In this document: positions 54,381-61,700 of the stretch, piece after piece | Layout: every line of letters starts with the position of its first letter | How positions within the stretch are numbered: the stretch's first letter is position 1 | From: Arthrobacter sp. zg-Y769 | GTDB taxonomy: Bacteria; Actinomycetota; Actinomycetes; Actinomycetales; Micrococcaceae | DNA: 64,000 nucleotides | NCBI RefSeq assembly: GCF_020907405.1 | Contig: NZ_JAJJOE010000011.1 | Coordinates: forward strand, 124,001-188,000 | Direction of reading: 5' to 3' | Translations under genes and position numbers: made by a program | Notes under the pieces: model-generated | What the model saw: only the letters and a program-made list of their open reading frames with translations | Databases searched by the model: none | Told to the model about the DNA's origin: nothing

Positions 54381-54899
54381 ATGACCCCAACTGCACAGCA
54401 CCTCGTCATCATGGGTGTCGCCGGCTCAGGCAAAACCACCATCGCCAACCTACTCTCCAAACGCCTCGGCTGGATTGCCGCCGAGGCCGACGAATTCCAT
54501 CCCGCCGTTAACATTGCCAAAATGTCCGCCGGCGTTCCCCTGGACGACGACGACCGCTGGCCGTGGCTCTACGCCATCCGCGATTGGATGGGCACCCAGG
54601 CGGAAAACGGCCGCTGCACCATCGTCACGTGTTCCGCCCTGAAACGCACCTACCGCAACGTCCTGTCACAGGCGTCCGGGGAGGTGACCTTCGTGCATCT
54701 GGATGGAAGCACCGAGGTGCTTGCCGAGCGGATGAAAACGCGGAGCGGCCACTTTATGCCGCCGTCGCTGCTGCCCTCCCAAATAAGCACCCTGGAGCCG
54801 CTTTCTCCGGAGGAATCCGGTATCCGCATAGAAATAACGGACTCTCCGGCTGAAATCGTTGATGCCGTTCTGCGCCATTTGGGCTTCGCCGTCGCTTAA
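54381..54899 (+). CDS. gntK: gluconokinase
   Basis: A 172-residue gluconate kinase making 6-phosphogluconate for the pentose phosphate pathway. The P-loop GVAGSGKTT spans residues 12-20. EADEFHPAVNIAKMSAGVPLDDDDRWPWL and the CSALKRTYRNVL block are family hallmarks. AAGGAGATATC precedes the ATG, an ideal Shine-Dalgarno. There is no gluconate transporter gene next to it in this window. Divergent from the GntR-type regulator. Confidence 0.96.
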   Translation: MTPTAQHLVIMGVAGSGKTTIANLLSKRLGWIAAEADEFHPAVNIAKMSAGVPLDDDDRWPWLYAIRDWMGTQAENGRCTIVTCSALKRTYRNVLSQASGEVTFVHLDGSTEVLAERMKTRSGHFMPPSLLPSQISTLEPLSPEESGIRIEITDSPAEIVDAVLRHLGFAVA

Positions 54900-55012
54900 G
54901 TCTGCCCAGCTGCGGACCAGGTTGAACCGCAGCCCGGGGAAACCGTGGAAAAATAGGTAGCTTCAATACACTCTTTGGCGCCTGCACCGCCCCCTGGAAG
55001 GACTTTTCAACC

Positions 55013-55789
55013 ATGATGGGTGGCCACCATGCCGCTAGCGGCGCTGCGGCCTGGGTTGCCGTCGCCTCCACCGCTCCGCACGCGTTCGGCTGGTATCCGG
55101 TGACCCCGCTCGGCGTCGTCACCGGTGCCCTGCTGACCGCCGGTGCCGCGCTGCTGCCGGACCTCGATCACCACAGCGGGAGTATTGCCTACTCCCTTCC
55201 GCCCCTCACCAAGATCCTCGCCCGGCTCACGGAGGCCGTCAGCGGCGGCCACCGGCGCGGCACGCATTCCCTGCTCGGCCTGGCCGTCTTCGTGGCACTG
55301 GCGACGGCCCTGGGCAGGGTGACCGCCGATGTGCCGATCTTTGGATCAGTGGCCCTGGGCGCCGGAATCCTGTCCGTCCTGTTAATGGGATTCGCGTTCA
55401 AGGCCTTGAAGATTGCCGGCGGTCCGGTCCGGAGCTGGTCCCTCGCCCTGGCCTTCTCGGTGTTTATTGCCGTGTATGCCCCGGAAAACAATGACTGGCT
55501 TCCCGTGGCGGTGGGCCTGGGGGTGGCAGTGCATATTGTCGGTGACCTCCTCACCCATCAAGGCGTGATGATCCTGTGGCCGCTGCGGATCAAGCGCCCG
55601 CGTTCCCTGGTCCGTTTTCCGGTTGTCAGCAAGCTCTGGCGGAGCAGCGGCGCCTTCTCGCTGCCGCTGATCGGCGCGGCCGGATCCTGGCGGGAATGGG
55701 CCTTGATGGTGCCGGTGACCATCTACGCGATTTACGGTGTCACCGTGGACGGCATGACTGCGCTGACCGGCTGGTCCCCCTATACGTAA
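55013..55789 (+). CDS. YdjM family membrane-bound metal-dependent hydrolase
   Basis: A 258-residue polytopic membrane protein. The conserved polar motifs of the YdjM family are all present: MGGHHAASGAAAW at the N-terminus, ALLPDLDHHSGSI, GGHRRGTHSLLG and VGDLLTHQGVMILWP, with Asp/His residues likely to bind metal. The family is annotated as metal-dependent hydrolases, but a substrate is not established. AAGGA precedes ATG 55013. TAGCTT at 54958 is a possible -10, giving a leader of about 45 nt. Confidence 0.85.
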   Translation: MMGGHHAASGAAAWVAVASTAPHAFGWYPVTPLGVVTGALLTAGAALLPDLDHHSGSIAYSLPPLTKILARLTEAVSGGHRRGTHSLLGLAVFVALATALGRVTADVPIFGSVALGAGILSVLLMGFAFKALKIAGGPVRSWSLALAFSVFIAVYAPENNDWLPVAVGLGVAVHIVGDLLTHQGVMILWPLRIKRPRSLVRFPVVSKLWRSSGAFSLPLIGAAGSWREWALMVPVTIYAIYGVTVDGMTALTGWSPYT

Positions 55790-55825
55790 CCCGCTCCCGC
55801 CACAGGAGCACAGCCCGGCCGGGGT

Positions 55826-55831
55826 TAATGT
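55826..55831 (+). promoter_or_regulatory. -10 hexamer of probable leaderless antiporter promoter
   Basis: TAATGT (TANNNT) ends 6 nt before GTG 55838. No Shine-Dalgarno is visible. Confidence 0.48.
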
Positions 55832-55837
55832 TGAAGT

Positions 55838-57568
55838 GTGGAATTGGGTCTGTTTGCTGTAGTAGGCGTTGCCGTAGTCGTGACCGTTGCCGCTTTTTCC
55901 AGGCGTCTCGGGATAGCTGCACCACTGGTCCTGGTGGTAGTGGGCCTGGCCCTGTCCTATACGCCCGGCGTCCCGGAGTTCTCCGTTCCGCATGAATGGA
56001 TCCTGATGGGGGTGCTGCCCCCGCTGCTGTATGCGGCCGCAGTAAACGTCCCCGTGGTGGACTTCCGCCGCAACATCGGCGCCATTTCCTCGTTGTCCGT
56101 CTTCCTCGTCCTTTTTTCGGCGTTCGCCACGGGACTGCTCCTCTACCTGTTGCTGCCGGACCTGAACTTTGCCGCCGCAGTGGCGCTGGGCGCCGTGGTC
56201 AGCCCGCCCGACGCCGTTGCCGCCACCTCGATCGGCAAGAAGCTGGGCCTGCCTCCGCGCCTGGTCACGGTCCTCGAAGGGGAGGGACTGGTCAACGATG
56301 CCACCGCGCTGGTGCTGCTGCGCTCGGCCGTCGCGGCTTCTGCCGGCGGTTTGTCCAGCATCTGGGCCGGCATCGGCGACTTTGGGTTCGCCGTCGTTGT
56401 TGCCGTTCTGGTGGGGCTGCTGGTTGGTGCCGCCACGGTCTATGTCCGGTCGAAACTCCACGATCCGGTGCTCGATACGGCAATCTCCTTCGTGGTTCCC
56501 TTCATTGCCTTCATCCCGGCGGAGGAAGCAGGAGCGTCAGGGGTCCTGGCCGTCGTTGTTGCCGGGCTGTACACCGGGCACCGGAGCGCGTCCGCTTTCA
56601 CGGCGCAGGCCCGCATCAATGACAGCATCAACTGGCGGACCATCCAGTTCCTGTTGGAAAACGGTGTTTTCCTCCTCATGGGACTGGAACTGCGTCATCT
56701 GGTGGAGAACGTCGACGCCAGCCTCCTTCCCGTCCTCGACGCGGTCCTGATCGGCCTGGCAACCACGGTGCTGCTGATCCTTCTGCGCTTCGCCTGGGTG
56801 ACTCCGCTGATCTATCTGCTCCGGCTGAAGGTCCGTCACCAGGAGCTGCGGACCCAGCGGTTCCGGCTGGGCCTGGACCGGATCAAGGCGCGCGGGCTGA
56901 CCGATGAACGGCAGCGCCGGCGGCACCGGCGGGCCGAACTGCTCTACCGACGCCGCCGGGCCGACGTCGAGCAACTCAACCGCGAGGGTTTGGGCTGGCG
57001 CGGCGGCATGGTGATTTCCTGGTCCGGCATGCGGGGCGTGGTGACCCTGGCCGCCGCCCAGTCCCTGCCGGAGCAGACCCCGTACCGCGAACAGCTGGTG
57101 CTGATTGCCTTTACCGTGGCTGTGGCCACCCTGCTGTTGCAGGGCGGAACCCTGCCATGGGTGATCCGGGTCCTGGGTGTCCAGGGACGCGACGTCGCGG
57201 CAGACCAGCGGGAACTGGCCAAACTCCTGGATGAGCTCAGCGGTGCCGGACTGACGATTCTGGAAGAACCGGCGGAATGCCTGGGTGCGCGGGAGGACGT
57301 TGACCCGGATGTGGTGGAACGGGTCCGGCAGAGCACCTTCCTGCGCAGCGAACTGGCTTGGGAACGGGTACGCGCCTTGGGCATGAGCGAGGAGGCGACG
57401 CCGCAGCTGCAGTACCGCCGGCTGCGCCGCGCCGTCGTGGAGGCCGAACGGGACCAGTTGCTCCTGGCCCGGCGCGAAGGGCGTTACGCATCCCGGACGC
57501 TGGCGGAGGCGCAGCGCCTGCTGGATCTGGAGGAATCACGGCTGCGCCCGCGGCTGGGCGAACTCTAG
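55838..57568 (+). CDS. CPA1 family Na+/H+ antiporter
   Basis: A 576-residue cation:proton antiporter. About 11-12 hydrophobic segments occupy the first 470 residues; the ion-binding region includes AVVSPPDAVAATSIGKKLGLP and EGEGLVNDATALVLL, both CPA1 landmarks. A charged loop (about 330-375, rich in Arg) and a cytosolic C-terminal tail of about 120 residues, rich in Glu/Arg/Leu, follow. It could export Na+, K+ or other cations for pH and salt homeostasis. The start is GTG 55838, probably leaderless. It follows the YdjM gene by 48 bp on the same strand. Confidence 0.93.
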   Translation: MELGLFAVVGVAVVVTVAAFSRRLGIAAPLVLVVVGLALSYTPGVPEFSVPHEWILMGVLPPLLYAAAVNVPVVDFRRNIGAISSLSVFLVLFSAFATGLLLYLLLPDLNFAAAVALGAVVSPPDAVAATSIGKKLGLPPRLVTVLEGEGLVNDATALVLLRSAVAASAGGLSSIWAGIGDFGFAVVVAVLVGLLVGAATVYVRSKLHDPVLDTAISFVVPFIAFIPAEEAGASGVLAVVVAGLYTGHRSASAFTAQARINDSINWRTIQFLLENGVFLLMGLELRHLVENVDASLLPVLDAVLIGLATTVLLILLRFAWVTPLIYLLRLKVRHQELRTQRFRLGLDRIKARGLTDERQRRRHRRAELLYRRRRADVEQLNREGLGWRGGMVISWSGMRGVVTLAAAQSLPEQTPYREQLVLIAFTVAVATLLLQGGTLPWVIRVLGVQGRDVAADQRELAKLLDELSGAGLTILEEPAECLGAREDVDPDVVERVRQSTFLRSELAWERVRALGMSEEATPQLQYRRLRRAVVEAERDQLLLARREGRYASRTLAEAQRLLDLEESRLRPRLGEL

Positions 57569-57580
57569 GACTTCCGGAGA

Positions 57581-58036
57581 TTAGCCGCGGCCGGATTCTT
57601 TGCGGGCATACAGCCACGCGGACGGAACATCCGTTGACAGGTCCAGTTCCGTTCCCGTCAGGGCGGTGTGGACTACCCTGACGACGGCGTCCCACACCAG
57701 TGATGAGGGTTGGGCATCAAGCCGGATGCCCCGGTCCGCTGGAATAACCGAATAGTGTCCGGCCTCCCCGCCCATGAAGCCAGGATCAATGCCGCATCGG
57801 TGGATTTCAGCAACCGCAGTTCACGCCTGCCCTCCCCCGGCAGGGACGAACCGTAGAACGAAGGACCTGCCGATACCAAAGCCCAGATCCTCTCCGATCC
57901 ACACTTCCGCGACGCTTTCTGCCCCGTTGCGGTGTGCCTCAGCCCTCAGCCGGAACAGCCCGCGACATCTATGTTGAAGCCGGATATGGCCGTTGGTCCC
58001 ATCGTCCCCCGCCGATTTGTTGCGCCGGAACAACAC
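57581..58036 (-). pseudogene. possible interrupted gene, one frame broken by TGA
   Basis: One minus-strand frame is open from ATG 58036 to TAA 57581 except for a single TGA at 57821-57823. Upstream of it the frame reads VAEVWIGEDLGFGIGRSFVLRF, downstream RLDAQPSSLVWDAVVRVVHT and LSTDVPSAWLYARKE. Both halves look like real protein. A second frame (57673-57879) also has a short plausible stretch (RRELRLLKSTDAALILASW), so two compensating frameshifts near the TGA are an alternative. I recognise no family. Codon third positions seem less GC-rich than in neighbours. There is no Shine-Dalgarno to speak of. Confidence 0.4.
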
Positions 58037-58130
58037 CCGTGCCGGCGCAACAACTTACCGGCATCTGGCGTAAAGGCAATGGGGAGGACTGCCCATGCTG
58101 CGGGCGGGTCAGGGCAGCAACATGGCCTGT

Positions 58131-58508
58131 TCAGTCCTGGTGTAGCTGGATGTAGTTGCCGCAGCCATCGTCGAAAACAGCCTGCGCACCCATTGCATCC
58201 AGGGTCGGTTCGCCGATGAACTCCACCCCCAGGCCGCTGAGCCGGTCGTACTCCGCCTGCACGTCCCGGACACCAAGCACCAGTACCGGGAGATGCTGTG
58301 CGTACAACCCCGCCCGGTAGGCTTCCGCAACCGGATTGTCGCTGGGTTCGAGCAGCAGCCCGGGTCCGCCCGGGTCCTCGGGTGAGCAGACGATGAACAA
58401 GTTGTATTCGGGCATGGCCATCAGGGGTTCCAGGCCAAGGGTGCCGGTATAGAACCCGTAGGCACGCTCCGGGTCAACCACGTGGATGCCGCTCATTTTG
58501 ATCCGCAT
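58131..58508 (-). CDS. VOC family protein (glyoxalase/bleomycin-resistance fold)
   Basis: A 125-residue vicinal-oxygen-chelate protein with two beta-alpha-beta-beta-beta units. It opens MRIKMSGIHVVDPERAYGFYTGTLGLEP and ends QAVFDDGCGNYIQLHQD, where the final Asp/Asn-Gly-Tyr region usually carries a metal ligand or substrate contact. Glyoxalase, dioxygenase or drug-binding activity cannot be separated. TACCCT lies 7 nt before the ATG and no Shine-Dalgarno is visible, so it may be leaderless. Confidence 0.85.
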   Translation of the reverse strand: MRIKMSGIHVVDPERAYGFYTGTLGLEPLMAMPEYNLFIVCSPEDPGGPGLLLEPSDNPVAEAYRAGLYAQHLPVLVLGVRDVQAEYDRLSGLGVEFIGEPTLDAMGAQAVFDDGCGNYIQLHQD

Positions 58509-58515
58509 CCGCCAA

Positions 58516-58521
58516 AGGGTA
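58516..58521 (-). promoter_or_regulatory. -10 hexamer of possible leaderless VOC promoter
   Basis: TACCCT (TANNNT) ends 7 nt before the ATG at 58508. Confidence 0.4.
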
Positions 58522-58578
58522 CCCCCGGCCCCGGGCGGTGTCAGCAGTGCTGCTACCGGTGACTCAACTGCCGGTGAT

Positions 58579-59322
58579 TCAGCGGCTGCGGCGCGGTTTG
58601 CCGCTCTTGCCGGCGCCTTTGCCCTTGCCCCCGGGACGTCCTGAGGACTTCGCCGCAGGTTTGGCCCCGCTCCGGGTCTGGCGTTCCTTGGTCCGCTTTT
58701 TCGCCGAGGACTTCTGCTCGGCCTGGACGGAAGGCTGGCGGGAGCTGTTCGCGGTACGTCCGCGCACCACGCCGATGAACTCTTCAATCTCGGCGTCGTC
58801 CCGCTCCTGCAGCCAGGCAATGCCGATCCGTGTTGCCGGAACGCCGCTCACCGGCCGCGCTGCAATGTCCTTCCGGGAGTGCAGGCGGGCCACGGACATG
58901 GGCAGGATCACAACGCCGCTGCCGGCAGCCGCCACCTCCAGTGCGACGGCGGCACCGCCCATTTCGCCGATGTCCAGAATGGTCTCGCCGTCAAGGTCCG
59001 CAAGCTCAACTGCATCGAAGGCGGCCAGCGGGTGCTCCTTCGAGGCAGCGGCCACCGGCTGCTCTTCGTAAAGCGGAATCATGTTCACGCCGTCCGGGCG
59101 TGCAAAACCTTCGGCAGGAATACGGATAAAGGCCAGATCCGCCCGGCCGGAGGCAAGTTCCTCCAGCGCCGCGGGTTCTTCGCATTGGAAGGTCCGCAGT
59201 TCCCGGTCCTGCCGTTCCCGCCAGCGGGTGATCCATTTGCCCGGCGTTACGCCCGGTACGTAAGCCACGGTCAGCGGCCGCGACGTCGCCCCCTGCAGGG
59301 GTGCTGATGTGTCTGTGGGCAT
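58579..59322 (-). CDS. LysR-type substrate-binding domain protein without HTH
   Basis: A 247-residue protein with only the effector-binding half of a LysR regulator (RPLTVAYVPGVTPGKWITRW; GRADLAFIRIPAEGF; EQPVAAASKEHPLAAF; SGVVILPMSVARLHSR). The N-terminal helix-turn-helix is absent, because the start codon has TAAGGT 6 nt upstream and the gap to the divergent gene is only 53 bp. The C-terminal 60 residues are very basic and low-complexity (KKRTKERQTRSGAKPAAKSS; GKGKGAGKSGKPRRSR) and could bind nucleic acid. It is divergent from DUF5997; I recall this pairing from other actinobacteria. Confidence 0.85.
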   Translation of the reverse strand: MPTDTSAPLQGATSRPLTVAYVPGVTPGKWITRWRERQDRELRTFQCEEPAALEELASGRADLAFIRIPAEGFARPDGVNMIPLYEEQPVAAASKEHPLAAFDAVELADLDGETILDIGEMGGAAVALEVAAAGSGVVILPMSVARLHSRKDIAARPVSGVPATRIGIAWLQERDDAEIEEFIGVVRGRTANSSRQPSVQAEQKSSAKKRTKERQTRSGAKPAAKSSGRPGGKGKGAGKSGKPRRSR

Positions 59323-59328
59323 CAGAAC

Positions 59329-59334
59329 ACCTTA
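59329..59334 (-). promoter_or_regulatory. -10 hexamer of probable leaderless LysR-domain promoter
   Basis: TAAGGT (TANNNT) ends 6 nt before the ATG at 59322. Confidence 0.48.
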
Positions 59335-59363
59335 GCCCACCGGGCGGGGGCACTGCGGGCGGA

Positions 59364-59369
59364 TACCCT
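59364..59369 (+). promoter_or_regulatory. -10 hexamer of probable leaderless DUF5997 promoter
   Basis: TACCCT (TANNNT) ends 6 nt before ATG 59376. The two divergent -10 elements lie only 29 bp apart. Confidence 0.48.
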
Positions 59370-59375
59370 TGGAAT

Positions 59376-59765
59376 ATGACCACCGAGAAATCTCCCCAAT
59401 CCATGAAGCCTGCCACGGCAGCCAAGAAACTGGGTATCTACCTGCCCGCAGCGCCGCAGGACTTCCAGGACGGGCCTATTTCGCGGGCCCGGTTCGACGA
59501 ATTGCAGTCCAATCCGCCTGAGTGGCTCACCGAGCTGCGCCGCAACGGCCCGCACCCGCGCCCCGTCGTGGCGCAGAAACTGAACGTCTCCATCGGCGGC
59601 CTGACCCGGGCGGGCATGACCGAGGCGCTGACCACCGAGGAAATCAAGGCCCTGCTGGCCCAGCCGCCGGCCTGGCTGGTTGAGGAACGGGCGAGCTTTG
59701 CTGCCGTGCGTGCCGAAGCCCAGCGCGTAAAGGAAGCAGAAGCCAAGAAGGCCGAAGGCGCCTAA
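59376..59765 (+). CDS. DUF5997 family protein
   Basis: A 129-residue soluble protein of the actinobacterial DUF5997 family: SMKPATAAKKLGIYLPAAPQ, FDELQSNPPEWLTELRRNGPHPR and LTTEEIKALLAQPPAWLVEER are conserved blocks. The pattern suggests a mostly helical protein; the function is unknown. The C-terminus is Ala/Lys/Glu-rich. It appears leaderless. A very strong terminator follows 26 bp after the stop. Confidence 0.85.
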   Translation: MTTEKSPQSMKPATAAKKLGIYLPAAPQDFQDGPISRARFDELQSNPPEWLTELRRNGPHPRPVVAQKLNVSIGGLTRAGMTEALTTEEIKALLAQPPAWLVEERASFAAVRAEAQRVKEAEAKKAEGA

Positions 59766-59790
59766 GGGAGCCATCGGGCCAGAAGGCCCG

Positions 59791-59839
59791 GCATAAGGAA
59801 GGGACCGCGCGGATACTTTGCGCGGTCCCTTCCTTATGC
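59791..59839. terminator. strong bidirectional terminator
   Basis: GCATAAGGAAGGGACCGCGC pairs perfectly with its 20-base complement at 59820-59839 around a GGATACTTT loop. It ends the DUF5997 transcript and could also stop minus-strand transcription. Confidence 0.9.
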
Positions 59840-59914
59840 AGGGGGCTCCGTAAGCCGGCAGCTCCTTTGGTGCCGGGCTGGGAGCGGGGTCCGTCAGGGA
59901 CCCGGAGACAAAAA

Positions 59915-59949
59915 AGAATGACCCCGGACCATCTGGCCGGGGTCATTCT
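59915..59949 (-). terminator. intrinsic terminator of tRNA-Leu
   Basis: AGAATGACCCCGG and CCGGGGTCATTCT form a 13-bp stem with a 9-nt loop, followed on the minus strand by a T tract (plus-strand A run at about 59909-59915). It lies 10 bp after the tRNA 3' end. Confidence 0.92.
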
Positions 59950-59958
59950 CTATCTATG

Positions 59959-60041
59959 TGCGCGAGGGGGGATTTGAACCCCCACGCCCTTTCGGACACT
60001 GGCACCTGAAGCCAGCGCGTCTGCCGTTCCGCCACTCGCGC
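59959..60041 (-). tRNA. tRNA-Leu (anticodon CAG)
   Basis: An 83-nt class II tRNA. The acceptor arms GCGCGAG and CTCGCGC pair perfectly, with A as discriminator. The anticodon loop CTTCAGGTG carries CAG (plus-strand 60006-60008), reading CUG. A long variable arm (TGTCCGAAAGGGCG) and GGTTCAAATCC T-loop are present. CCA is not encoded. A CAG tRNA-Leu beside fhaA also occurs in mycobacteria as I recall. Confidence 0.96.
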
Positions 60042-60481
60042 ATAAATGGTTTCCCGTGGCAACGTTTTGCGGATAATCTTCGAAGATCCAGATCGATCTT
60101 CTCCAACGGCATCCGTTGCGTTTCCTCGGGAACAGCAGAATCAAGCATACCGGCATTTCGGCCAAACACCTAAACGGCTCGTGGAGCTGCCGAAAAACCG
60201 CGCTCCTGCAAGGAAACGCCGGCTGCTCTCCGTACCCGGCCGGGGCCGGCATGGTCCGCCTTCCGGCGGGAACGCGGGGCTCTACGGCGCGGGCGACGCC
60301 GGGACCGCGGTAAGACATTTATCTGCGCTCACCAGTAGTATCGAAGTGGACGCATGTACCTGTGCCCTGCCGGAACCAGCCATCCACCAGTCCCGGCGGA
60401 CAATTCCGCCCGCGACGCGGTGTCGGTGGCAGGTGAGGCAGACACAGCAATTCATTGGACAGGACACGGAAGGAGACGGAC
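60042..60481. other. intergenic region upstream of fhaA and tRNA-Leu
   Basis: 440 bp without a convincing gene. It should hold the divergent promoters. TAGTAT near 60336 is a possible -10 for the fhaA operon, which would give a leader of about 140 nt. ATCTTCGAAGAT (60076-60087) is a perfect 12-bp palindrome, 35 bp upstream of the tRNA, of unknown meaning. GGAAGGAG just before 60482 is the fhaA Shine-Dalgarno. Confidence 0.5.
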
Positions 60482-61213
60482 TTGGGCTTACTCGACAATG
60501 TCGAACGCGGCATTGAAAAGATTGTTCGCGGTGCATTCGCGACCGGTTCGTCCGGCCGTGTCGAACCCTTGGAGCTTGCCATCGCGCTCCGCAGGGAACT
60601 GGACCAGCACTCCATGGTCCTGGGCCAGGGCCGGACCCTGGCTCCGAATGTCTTTACGGTGCGGCTTTCCACCTCGGACTTCACGCAGGCGCAGAAGTGG
60701 GGCGCACCCCTGGCTGAAGAACTGTGCGACGTCGTCATCAAGCACGCACGCAGCCAGTCCTACACGCTCCAGGGACCGGTGCGGGTCTCGTTTACCCGGG
60801 ATTCCTCGCTTAAGGCAGGGGTACTCGAAGTGGATTCGTCCACCGAGAAATCCCCTTCAGGGCAGTCCCGGGTCCCTTCCCCGCCGACTCCGAGGCAGGG
60901 CCCTTCGGCCCGGATGCAGCCCGTCCTGGACGTGGACGGCCAGCGCTACACCCTTAATGCACCCTCAGTGGTCCTGGGACGCTCCTCCGAAGCCGACATC
61001 CTGGTGGACGACACAGGCGTTTCCCGCCGTCATCTGGAGATCCGCACCGAGAACGGAGCCAGCCGAGCCATCGATCTGGGGTCCACCAACGGCAGCTTCG
61101 TTAACGGTCAGAAAGTTCAAGGTGAAGCAGTGCTTACCGACGGATCCACAATTGCCATGGGGCGCACCCGAATTGTCTTTCGGCTGCTGCCCGTCCGGAC
61201 CGGGGGACGTTAG
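60482..61213 (+). CDS. fhaA: FhaA, DUF3662 and FHA domain protein
   Basis: A 243-residue phosphothreonine-binding adaptor. The N-terminal DUF3662 domain (GLLDNVERGIEKIVRGAFATG to about residue 115) precedes a Ser/Pro-rich linker and a C-terminal FHA domain with GRSSEADILVDDTGVSRRHLEI and STNGSFVNG. In mycobacteria FhaA binds phosphorylated MviN/CwlM-type partners and slows peptidoglycan synthesis at the pole. It is shorter than the mycobacterial protein because the linker is short. Start TTG 60482 follows GGAAGGAG. First gene of the fhaA-fhaB-pstP-rodA operon. Confidence 0.95.
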   Translation: MGLLDNVERGIEKIVRGAFATGSSGRVEPLELAIALRRELDQHSMVLGQGRTLAPNVFTVRLSTSDFTQAQKWGAPLAEELCDVVIKHARSQSYTLQGPVRVSFTRDSSLKAGVLEVDSSTEKSPSGQSRVPSPPTPRQGPSARMQPVLDVDGQRYTLNAPSVVLGRSSEADILVDDTGVSRRHLEIRTENGASRAIDLGSTNGSFVNGQKVQGEAVLTDGSTIAMGRTRIVFRLLPVRTGGR

Positions 61214-61698
61214 TGCTCAGCGAACTGACTGAAACACTCCTGCGCTACGGCTTCCTGATCCTGTTGTGGATCATGGTGGTCAGCGTAGTCGGCGCCATTC
61301 GACGCGACCTCGCCGTTGGCAGCCGTAACCGTACCGGGACTCCTACGGCCCGCCAGATCCGTAAGGACCCCACCCTCGAAAAGCGTGCGCCGGCACCCAG
61401 CAAAGCCGCGCCGCGGGAACTTGTAGTCACAGAAGGCCCGCTGCGCGGCACCACCCTGGATCTGGCCGCCAGCCCCATCCTGCTTGGGCGGGCACAGGAA
61501 GCAACACTCGTCCTGGAGGACGATTACGCCTCCGGCCGCCACGCACGCCTGTTCCCCCAGGGCAGCCGCTGGTTCATTGAGGACCTCGGCTCCACCAACG
61601 GAACCTATCTCGGTGGAAGCCAACTTACCCGGGCACTGCCCGTCGAACCCGGTGTCCCCATCCGCATCGGTAAGACGGTCATTGAGTTGAGGCCCTGA
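61213..61698 (+). CDS. fhaB: FhaB, FHA domain protein
   Basis: A 161-residue protein with one N-terminal transmembrane helix (LLRYGFLILLWIMVVSVVGAI), a short basic linker with PTLEKRAPA, and a C-terminal FHA domain (LLGRAQEATLVLEDDYASGRHARLF; LGSTNGTYLGG). Mycobacterial FhaB (FipA) links Ser/Thr kinase signalling to cell division proteins. The threonine in the linker may be a kinase site, by analogy only. GTG 61213 overlaps the fhaA TAG by one base, so translation is coupled. Confidence 0.94.
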   Translation: MLSELTETLLRYGFLILLWIMVVSVVGAIRRDLAVGSRNRTGTPTARQIRKDPTLEKRAPAPSKAAPRELVVTEGPLRGTTLDLAASPILLGRAQEATLVLEDDYASGRHARLFPQGSRWFIEDLGSTNGTYLGGSQLTRALPVEPGVPIRIGKTVIELRP

Positions 61699-61700
61699 CA

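Noticed and set aside
54909-54933. GCTGCGG/CCGCAGC hairpin after gntK as an intrinsic terminator
   Set aside because: It has a 7-bp stem with an 11-nt loop and no T tract. Too weak to annotate.
57821-57823. TGA as selenocysteine codon in the interrupted ORF
   Set aside because: No SECIS-like hairpin was seen after it and no known selenoprotein motif surrounds it, so a mutation or error is more likely.
60076-60087. 12-bp palindrome ATCTTCGAAGAT upstream of tRNA-Leu as an operator
   Set aside because: There is no matching regulator nearby and no second copy was noticed. It was listed only within the intergenic description.
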